NCBI GenBank assembly: GCA_031273835.1
Contig: JAISRD010000144.1
Location: 1 to 11,230 of the forward strand
Direction of reading: 5' to 3'
DNA: 11,230 nucleotides
DNA from: Treponema sp.
Lineage (GTDB): Bacteria > Spirochaetota > Spirochaetia > Treponematales > Breznakiellaceae
Translations under genes and position numbers: made by a program
Notes under the pieces: model-generated
What the model was told of the DNA's origin: nothing
Seen by the model: the letters and a program-made list of their open reading frames with translations, nothing else
Database searches by the model: none
In this document: in pieces, positions 6,716 to 11,230 of the stretch
Position numbering within the stretch: position 1 is the first letter of the stretch
Layout of the letters: every line of letters begins with the position of its first letter

Positions 6716-7201
6716 CTATGCCTGTTTATAGAGCAGATCGACGGCGGGTTCCTTTACCAGCAGTACGGAACATTTGGCGTTTACCATAATTTCCCGGTGG
6801 GAATGGGTGATAATGTCCCGGGCGCTCCGGTCCTTTTCCCAACCCCCCAGAAGTATAAGATCGGTCTTGCGTTCATCGGCGGCGCTTAAAATTTCGGTGT
6901 ACACCGCCCCCCGGCGCATTTCCCGGTCAATCTTAACCCCCTTGGCCCTTGCAAGCTCCTCCACAAAGGAAAGATAGCGCTCTCCGTTGGCTTCAAGGCT
7001 CTTTTCGTATTCCAGGCTTTCTTCCTGGATAAAGATTTTGCTCAACGTGAGCTGCCTGATGGTGGCCACGTCTACCACATACACCGCGGAAAGCCGGCAG
7101 CGGTACAGTTTTGCCAGCACAATGGCATACTTGGACGCCAGAATTGACGCGTCCGAACCGGAGACGGCTACTAAAACATTTGAAAACAAGCCCTTAATCA
7201 T
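6716..7201 (-). CDS. Universal stress protein (UspA)-like protein
   Basis: This is a 161-residue cytoplasmic protein of the UspA fold. The first strand NVLVAVSGSDAS (8-19) matches the family's opening, followed by a helix (YAIVLAKLY), VYVVDV (40-45), TDLILLGG (113-120) and a final KCSVLLVK (143-150). ATP-binding Usp proteins carry G-2x-G-9x-G(S/T) after the LILLG strand. Here GGWEKDRSARDIITHSHRE has no G(S/T) at the end, so ATP binding may be lost or altered. The ATG at 7201 is preferred over a possible upstream in-frame start at 7264, because the extension would lie wholly inside the preceding gene. With this start the gene overlaps the V-ATPase D stop by 8 nt (ATGATTAA), which implies translational coupling. 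The family is clear, the signal it senses is not. Confidence 0.85.
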   Translation of the reverse strand: MIKGLFSNVLVAVSGSDASILASKYAIVLAKLYRCRLSAVYVVDVATIRQLTLSKIFIQEESLEYEKSLEANGERYLSFVEELARAKGVKIDREMRRGAVYTEILSAADERKTDLILLGGWEKDRSARDIITHSHREIMVNAKCSVLLVKEPAVDLLYKQA

Positions 7202-7820
7202 CCCTGCCGGTCCTTCTTTTAAGCAGTTTACTGGTAAAGAACGAATCCCTGTCCCGTTCTTCAAGGACTGCTTCTATATAGGTTTTGGTATCCCTGGCGG
7301 TGGGAATCACCATTTTTTCCAGCGCGTTAACCCGCCGCTGGGTCTTGCGGACCTCCCTGGCCAGACGCCAGGCTATGGTCCTTACCGCCGCCAATCCGGT
7401 GAGTATCTTTAACAACTCAAAGAATTCTAACACGGTTTCATCACATTCGGCAAATGAATTCGCAGGAGAATACTTCAATTCCACCCGGGGAAGCTTTACC
7501 TCCAGGCTTGGAAGGTTCATCCCCGCGCACATGACCCGTTTTTCCTCCAGTTCGAAGCGGTACCGTACCCCCCGTGAAAGCCGGTCCGCCCGCTCCCGGC
7601 CCGCCACAATGAGCATACGCTTCATCACCGGATAGGCCGTTTCAATCCGCGCGTCCAGGTCCTTTTCCAGCAGCTTTACCTGCTCCACCTTCCGCATCAG
7701 CTCCATGACAAGGATCTCCCGTTTTTGTTCCAGCAGATCGTAGCCTTCCATGGCGGTGGCAAGCCGTTCCTTAACCCGGAGAAGGTTATTTTTAGTGGGG
7801 GCGATCTGTTCCCGGGGCAC
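7194..7820 (-). CDS. V-type ATP synthase/ATPase subunit D
   Basis: This 208-residue protein is the central rotor-shaft subunit of the V/A-type ATPase, coupling ATP hydrolysis or synthesis in the A3B3 head to the membrane ring. The N-terminus APTKNNLLRVKERLATA (7-23) is the hallmark of subunit D, followed by a long charged coiled-coil helix. A second long helix fills the C-terminal half (about 135-195), forming the antiparallel coiled coil. The length is normal for the family. The start is GTG, 5 nt after a GGAGG (7826-7830), and its own promoter candidate lies upstream. The other ATPase subunits are not adjacent: the upstream neighbour is a divergent corrinoid gene and downstream are Usp-like and J-domain genes. 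The gene is thus detached from the usual A-B-D order. It could serve a V-ATPase encoded elsewhere or be an extra copy. Confidence 0.9.
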   Translation of the reverse strand: MPREQIAPTKNNLLRVKERLATAMEGYDLLEQKREILVMELMRKVEQVKLLEKDLDARIETAYPVMKRMLIVAGRERADRLSRGVRYRFELEEKRVMCAGMNLPSLEVKLPRVELKYSPANSFAECDETVLEFFELLKILTGLAAVRTIAWRLAREVRKTQRRVNALEKMVIPTARDTKTYIEAVLEERDRDSFFTSKLLKRRTGRDD

Positions 7821-7836
7821 CGGGGCCTCCTTTTTT

Positions 7837-7879
7837 CGGGGTTTTCAAGGCCTTTTTCAGCAAAAAAACCTGAAACCCG
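7837..7879 (-). promoter_or_regulatory. Leader hairpin just upstream of the V-ATPase D start
   Basis: In plus-strand terms CGGG (7837-7840) pairs with CCCG (7876-7879). Further pairing involves TTT/AAA, CA/TG, GG/CC and TTTTT/AAAAA around a CAGC loop, with a few bulges and two C-A mismatches. On the minus-strand transcript this stem would end six bases before the AGGAGG ribosome site. No T-run follows it in either direction, so it is unlikely to be a terminator. A role in mRNA stability or translation control is inference. Confidence 0.45.
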
Positions 7880-7912
7880 TAAGTCCTACAGGCCGTCAAG
7901 GTCCATACCATT

Positions 7913-7941
7913 AGTGTATAAAAAAAAGTACAATTTAACAA
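7913..7941 (-). promoter_or_regulatory. Candidate promoter of the V-ATPase D / Usp / J-protein operon
   Basis: Read on the minus strand, TTGTTA (7941-7936) is followed after 17 bp by TACACT (7918-7913). Each hexamer matches four of six consensus positions, and the spacer contains a run of eight T. Transcription would start near 7906, giving a leader of about 85 nt that includes the hairpin at 7837-7879. Confidence 0.4.
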
Positions 7942-8004
7942 TACCGGCGGGGGCAAAAAACAAGGGCCTGACAAAAAATTACCGGTTTAGAGCAAATTTG
8001 ACGA

Positions 8005-8033
8005 TTGCTAAGAGGCTTCAAGGAGGGTATACT
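8005..8033 (+). promoter_or_regulatory. Candidate promoter of the corrinoid protein / methyltransferase pair
   Basis: TTGCTA (8005-8010), a 17-bp spacer and TATACT (8028-8033) fit a sigma-70 promoter. The start near 8040 would give a very short leader with AAGGAG at 8045-8050 ahead of the ATG at 8059. The rest of the divergent intergenic region (7942-8004) is A-rich and shows no clear operator. A cobalamin riboswitch is not recognisable. Confidence 0.5.
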
Positions 8034-8058
8034 TATCGACTATCAAGGAGTGATAAAT

Positions 8059-8703
8059 ATGGCGGATTATACCAAGCAGTTAAATGACATTTCCGAACTT
8101 CTGCAGAAAGGCAAGGCAAAGGATATTGCCCTTGCCGTTCAGCAGGCCCTGGACGACGGGGTTCCGGCCGGCGATATTCTGGAAAAGGCCCTTATTGCGG
8201 GGATGAGTATCATCGGAGGCAAATTCAAACGCGGCGAAGTATTTGTACCTGAGGTGCTTATCGCCGCCAGAGCCATGAACAAGGCTTCCGAGACGCTTAA
8301 GCCGGCGCTTATCGAAGCGGGGGTTACCCCGGTGGGGAAGGCCCTTATCTGTACCGTTAAGGGGGATCTCCACGATATCGGGAAAAACCTGGTCAAGATG
8401 ATGCTGGAAGGCAGGGGTATTGAGGTAAACGATCTTGGGGTTGACTGCGACACCCAGAAGATTGTGGACGCGGTAAAGACCTCCGGGGCCGGCGTCCTGT
8501 GTCTTTCGGCGCTGCTTACCACGACGATGATGGCGCAAAAGGACGTTATTGACGCGTTAAAGAACGCGGGGATACGGGAAAGCGTTAAGGTGATGGTTGG
8601 GGGAGCCCCCGTTACCCAGGGTTTTGCGGATGAAATCGGTGCTGATGCGTACACCTCGGACGCCGCTTCCGCCGCGGAGGTCTGCCGGGCTTTCTATAAT
8701 TAA
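8059..8703 (+). CDS. Methyltransferase cognate corrinoid protein (MtbC/MttC-type, B12-binding)
   Basis: This 214-residue cytoplasmic methyl carrier holds a cobamide that alternates between Co(I) and methyl-Co(III). Residues about 3-90 form the helical methionine-synthase-like cap domain (ISELLQKGKAKDIALAVQQA, then GEVFVPEVLIAARAM at 59-73). Residues about 92-214 form the Rossmann-like B12 domain with the base-off/His-on motif D103-L-H105-D-I-G108, followed by LSALLTT (149-155) and the GG of VMVGGAPVT (179-186). His105 is the expected lower cobalt ligand. The length and layout match corrinoid proteins of methylamine, methanol, betaine and O-demethylase systems. The ATG at 8059 is chosen for AAGGAG 8 nt upstream; an in-frame TTG at 8005 lies in the candidate promoter. 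The methyltransferase gene follows after 14 nt. The methyl donor cannot be told from this protein. Confidence 0.93.
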   Translation: MADYTKQLNDISELLQKGKAKDIALAVQQALDDGVPAGDILEKALIAGMSIIGGKFKRGEVFVPEVLIAARAMNKASETLKPALIEAGVTPVGKALICTVKGDLHDIGKNLVKMMLEGRGIEVNDLGVDCDTQKIVDAVKTSGAGVLCLSALLTTTMMAQKDVIDALKNAGIRESVKVMVGGAPVTQGFADEIGADAYTSDAASAAEVCRAFYN

Positions 8704-8717
8704 CGCCCCGGTTTTCC

Positions 8718-9719
8718 GTGACCCCCCTTGAGAGGCTCAACGCCCGGCTTGCGGGAAAGCCGGTGGATAAGATCCCCAATATGAATATCTTCATGGCGAT
8801 TATCGCCAGGGAAGCCGGGGTAAGTTACCGTGAATACGTAAGCGATTACAGGAAACTCGTTGAGGGTAATCTTATCTGCGCGGAAAAGTACGGGGTGGAT
8901 ACGGTGAGCGTTATCTCGGACCCCATGCGGGAAGCGTCGGCCTTTGGGGCCCGGCTTGTTTTTCCGGAAAACGGCGTACCCTACGCGGAAGAGCCCCTTA
9001 TAAGCGATGATTTTGATCTTTCCGTACTGCGGCGTTTTGATCCGGCGGAAAGCGGGCGGACCCTGGACAGGCTCAAGGGCTGCGAACTGCTCCGCGAAAA
9101 GGCGGGGAAGGATTATCCTGTTATCGGCTGGGTGGAAGGCTGCGTGGCCGAAGCGGCGGATCTGCGGGGGCTCAACGAGCTTATGGTGGACCTTGCCACC
9201 GGCGAAGCGTACCTGGATGATCTTTTCCCGCTTATCCATGAACAGCAGAAGCGTTTCGCCAAAGCCCAGTTGGACGCCGGGGCGGATTTTATCGGGGTGG
9301 GCAACGCCGCCGCCTCGCTTATCGGCCCGGAACTGTACCGGAAATACGGCCTCCCCTGGGACAGGGCGATTGTGGACTATGTTCACGCCAACGGAGGCCG
9401 GGTAAAACTCCATATCTGCGGAAATATAAGCCCCCTGCTGGAACTCCTTAAGGAAGTATCCCCGGATATACTGGACATTGACTGGATGGTGGATTTCCGA
9501 GGCGCGGCGGAAACCTTTGCCGGTACGGCCACCGCCGTTTCGGGAAACGCCGATCCCGTGGAGGTGTTCATGCGGGGAAGCCCCGAAACGGTGGAAGATC
9601 GGATCCTCCGCTGTATACAAGCCGGTACGGATACGACCCTTATCGCCGGGGGCTGCGAGATCCCCGCCGCCGCGCCGGAGGAAAACCTCTTCCTTATGGA
9701 CAGACTCCTGTACCGTTAA
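8718..9719 (+). CDS. UroD-fold corrinoid-dependent methyltransferase (MtaA/MtbA/CmuA-like)
   Basis: This 333-residue cytoplasmic enzyme belongs to the uroporphyrinogen-decarboxylase superfamily branch that moves methyl groups to or from corrinoid proteins. The N-terminus TPLERLNARLAGKPVDKIP (2-20) is characteristic. The zinc-site pattern H232-x-C234 (in KLHICGN) with a distant C313 (AGGCEIP) matches the His-x-Cys...Cys ligands of MtaA/MtbA-type methyltransferases, which activate a thiol or other methyl acceptor. A true heme-pathway decarboxylase is unlikely given this motif and the corrinoid partner. It may transfer methyl from the corrinoid protein to an acceptor such as tetrahydrofolate or a thiol, or act on the donor as CmuA does. 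The GTG start has no visible Shine-Dalgarno, suggesting coupling to the corrinoid gene 14 nt upstream. The stop overlaps that of the convergent activator gene. Confidence 0.88.
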   Translation: MTPLERLNARLAGKPVDKIPNMNIFMAIIAREAGVSYREYVSDYRKLVEGNLICAEKYGVDTVSVISDPMREASAFGARLVFPENGVPYAEEPLISDDFDLSVLRRFDPAESGRTLDRLKGCELLREKAGKDYPVIGWVEGCVAEAADLRGLNELMVDLATGEAYLDDLFPLIHEQQKRFAKAQLDAGADFIGVGNAAASLIGPELYRKYGLPWDRAIVDYVHANGGRVKLHICGNISPLLELLKEVSPDILDIDWMVDFRGAAETFAGTATAVSGNADPVEVFMRGSPETVEDRILRCIQAGTDTTLIAGGCEIPAAAPEENLFLMDRLLYR

Positions 9720-11230
9720 AAGTACATATTCTCCGCGAAGATCTCCATAAACTCGGGGTCGGCGGCAAGTTCCACCGTTTCGCTCCGGGCGGCGATTTCC
9801 CCGCAGCGCCGCGTAAAGTCCCGATCCGTGAGGCTTTGCACCGCCCCGGTGAGGCTTAAGTTTCCGCAGACCGCGGTTTTGCCGGAGGCGAATTCCGGCG
9901 GAAGGAGCCCCGCGGTAACGGCGTTCTCCTTGTCGATAAAAAAGCCGAAGCCCCCGGCGATATAAACCGCCCCGAGTTCCCCGGCGTTAAGCCCCGCCCT
10001 CCGGCAGAGTATGGTGATGCCCGAAAGGACGGCGCTTTTCGCGAGCTGAAACTGACGCACGTCCCTGTTGATGATCGAAATGTCCCCGGCAATGGGAAAG
10101 CCCCTTTCCGCGTATTGGTCCGCCAGGGCGCCCGATTCATCTATGGCGTTGAGTTTTTTCATCACCGCCACGGCGTCGATAAGGGCCGCCCCGCAGATCC
10201 CCCTGGGGGGAAGCTTTCCCAGGGTGGAAATGACCAGTTCACCCCCCGGCGCGCCGCCCGCCGCATCGTCCTTCAGGCTGATTTTGTTGATCGCCCCCGG
10301 CAGGGCCCCCATGCCGCAGGAAATCTCCGCCCCCTCAAAACAGGGGCCCGCGGCGGTGGAACAGCAAAGCAGCCGCCCGGCCCTTCCCGGAAGCTCTCTT
10401 TGGAACAGGGCCATTTCTCCGTTGGTCCCTATGTCCACCAGGAAAGAGCTGCCCTCCCCGTTAAGGATATCAAGGGCGGCGAGGCCCGATACAATGTCGG
10501 CCCCCACAAAGGCGGAAATACCCGGCAGGAGGGTTATGGTTTCCGCGGAAAGCGCAAGCTCCCCCCCCTTAAAGCGCCGTTCCTCAAGAAACACCGGGGT
10601 AAAGGGGACTTCCCCCATCCCCGAAGGATCGGTATTGGCAAAGAGGTGGAGCATGGTGGTATTTCCGCTGACGGTACATTGTTCTATCGAGGACAAGGCC
10701 CATTTTTCGATAAAACCGCGGAGTATGCCCTCTATCTGCCGGTTAACGGCGGAAAACAGCTCCCCCGTTCTGCCTTCCCGGGCGGCCCCTATCCGGCTCA
10801 TCACGTCGGCGCCGAAAACCCGCTGGGCGTTCAGGGCGGAGGCCGTTTCCAGGGTTTCCCCCGTGTCCAGGTTGATCAGCGCCGCCGATACCGTGGTGGT
10901 CCCTATGTCTATGGCGGCGCCGGCCCTGCGCGGCGCCCTCCCCCCGGTGGCGGCAAGGACCTCCGTTTCAACGAGGTTCTCGTCGGGCAGCGCGATGGAA
11001 CAGTCCGACAGGACCCTTCCCCGACAGGATAAAAAGACCGCCCCGGGCTTCACTTCGGTTTCCTCAACCCCTGAGGGGGGCCCCGAACCCTTTACCAGCG
11101 CCCTGCCTTCCAGCAGGGTTACCCGGCATTTTCCGCAAAGCCCCCGGCCCCCGCAGGGAGCGGAAACGGCGGCCCCCCGGCGGGTCAGCGCGGAAAGGAC
11201 GGTTTCCCCGTCGTGGATTTCACAGCTCAG
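9716..11230 (-). CDS. Corrinoid activation protein: [2Fe-2S] domain plus ASKHA ATPase (RACo-like, DUF4445), 5' partial
   Basis: The frame is open from the right edge, so the start lies outside; 504 residues are visible. It probably reduces inactive Co(II) corrinoid protein back to Co(I) using ATP. The N-terminal plant-type [2Fe-2S] ferredoxin domain shows C26-x5-C32-x2-C35 (CGGRGLCGKC) and C69 (FLSCRG), counted from the first visible residue. After a linker comes the ASKHA/DUF4445 domain: phosphate-1 motif DIGTTT (108-113), SGNTTML (188-194), phosphate-2 FLVDIGTNGEMAL (263-275), GPCFEGAEISCGMGA (295-309) and adenosine motif YIAGGFG (423-429). A GTG at 11053 is internal and would remove the iron-sulfur domain, so it is not the start. 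This architecture matches RACo of acetogens rather than RamA, which has C-terminal 4Fe-4S sites. It is encoded tail-to-tail with the methyltransferase. Confidence 0.93.
   Translation of the reverse strand: MSCEIHDGETVLSALTRRGAAVSAPCGGRGLCGKCRVTLLEGRALVKGSGPPSGVEETEVKPGAVFLSCRGRVLSDCSIALPDENLVETEVLAATGGRAPRRAGAAIDIGTTTVSAALINLDTGETLETASALNAQRVFGADVMSRIGAAREGRTGELFSAVNRQIEGILRGFIEKWALSSIEQCTVSGNTTMLHLFANTDPSGMGEVPFTPVFLEERRFKGGELALSAETITLLPGISAFVGADIVSGLAALDILNGEGSSFLVDIGTNGEMALFQRELPGRAGRLLCCSTAAGPCFEGAEISCGMGALPGAINKISLKDDAAGGAPGGELVISTLGKLPPRGICGAALIDAVAVMKKLNAIDESGALADQYAERGFPIAGDISIINRDVRQFQLAKSAVLSGITILCRRAGLNAGELGAVYIAGGFGFFIDKENAVTAGLLPPEFASGKTAVCGNLSLTGAVQSLTDRDFTRRCGEIAARSETVELAADPEFMEIFAENMYF

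Noticed and set aside
7202..7264. N-terminal extension of the Usp-like protein to 7264
   Set aside because: The 21 extra residues lie entirely within the V-ATPase D coding region and precede the first Usp strand. The ATG at 7201 gives the normal family start and a tidy 8-nt overlap.
7821..8058. Cobalamin riboswitch upstream of the corrinoid gene
   Set aside because: I could not find a recognisable B12-box-like conserved core, and the promoter candidate leaves a leader of only about 20 nt. A covariance-model search would settle it.
8700..9620. Long minus-strand open frame opposite the UroD-fold methyltransferase
   Set aside because: The plus-strand frame has clear family motifs. The antisense frame shows only low-complexity, G+C-driven translation and no recognisable domain.
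10115..11032. Long plus-strand open frame opposite the corrinoid activator
   Set aside because: It is an antisense by-product of G+C-rich coding. Its product is Gly/Arg/Pro-rich without domains, while the minus strand carries the ASKHA motifs.
11051..11053. GTG at 11053 as the true start of the activator
   Set aside because: The same frame is open to the window edge and encodes the C-x5-C-x2-C [2Fe-2S] motif upstream, so the GTG is an internal Val codon.

Overview
The window looks like a chromosomal segment of an anaerobic, host- or gut-associated bacterium, most plausibly a Treponema-like spirochete. This rests on the combination of an RbsABC-type sugar ABC operon with a lipoprotein binding protein, a V-type (not F-type) ATPase subunit D, and a corrinoid methyl-transfer module with its reductive activator. 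The species assignment is inference from gene content, not a sequence match. No rRNA, tRNA, CRISPR array, transposase or phage gene was seen.

Layout, left to right. Positions 1-285 are a gene-free, AT-rich regulatory region. It holds a probable terminator of an upstream gene, an uninterrupted run of 21 C, and a duplicated promoter-like core. It leads into a four-gene plus-strand operon (286-5126): a phosphomannose-isomerase-like cupin, a double-NBD sugar ABC ATPase, an RbsC-type permease, and last the substrate-binding lipoprotein, preceded by a long mRNA hairpin. The operon ends at a strong stem-loop (5139-5174). A near-consensus promoter (TTGACA-17-TATACT) with a palindromic leader then drives a lone cysteine-rich DUF2284-type metal-binding protein (5295-5831).

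A minus-strand operon (7820 to 5881) converges on that gene. It encodes V-ATPase subunit D, a universal-stress-protein-like protein overlapping it by 8 nt, and a J-domain/TPR-like protein. From the divergent intergenic region at 7821-8058 the plus strand then carries a B12-binding corrinoid protein (8059-8703) and a UroD-fold methyltransferase (8718-9719). The stop of the latter overlaps, tail to tail, the stop of a minus-strand corrinoid-activation ATPase (9716 to beyond 11230). This last protein has an N-terminal [2Fe-2S] domain and an ASKHA/DUF4445 domain and runs off the right edge of the window.

Functionally there are three blocks. The first imports, and perhaps isomerises, an unidentified sugar. 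The second pairs a lone V-ATPase stalk subunit with stress and chaperone genes. The third is a corrinoid methyl-transfer set: methyl carrier, methyltransferase and ATP-dependent reactivator. No separate substrate-specific methyltransferase of the MtaB/MttB type is visible, so the methyl donor is unknown. This block is the most interesting part of the window. The right half is visibly more G+C-rich than the left regulatory region.
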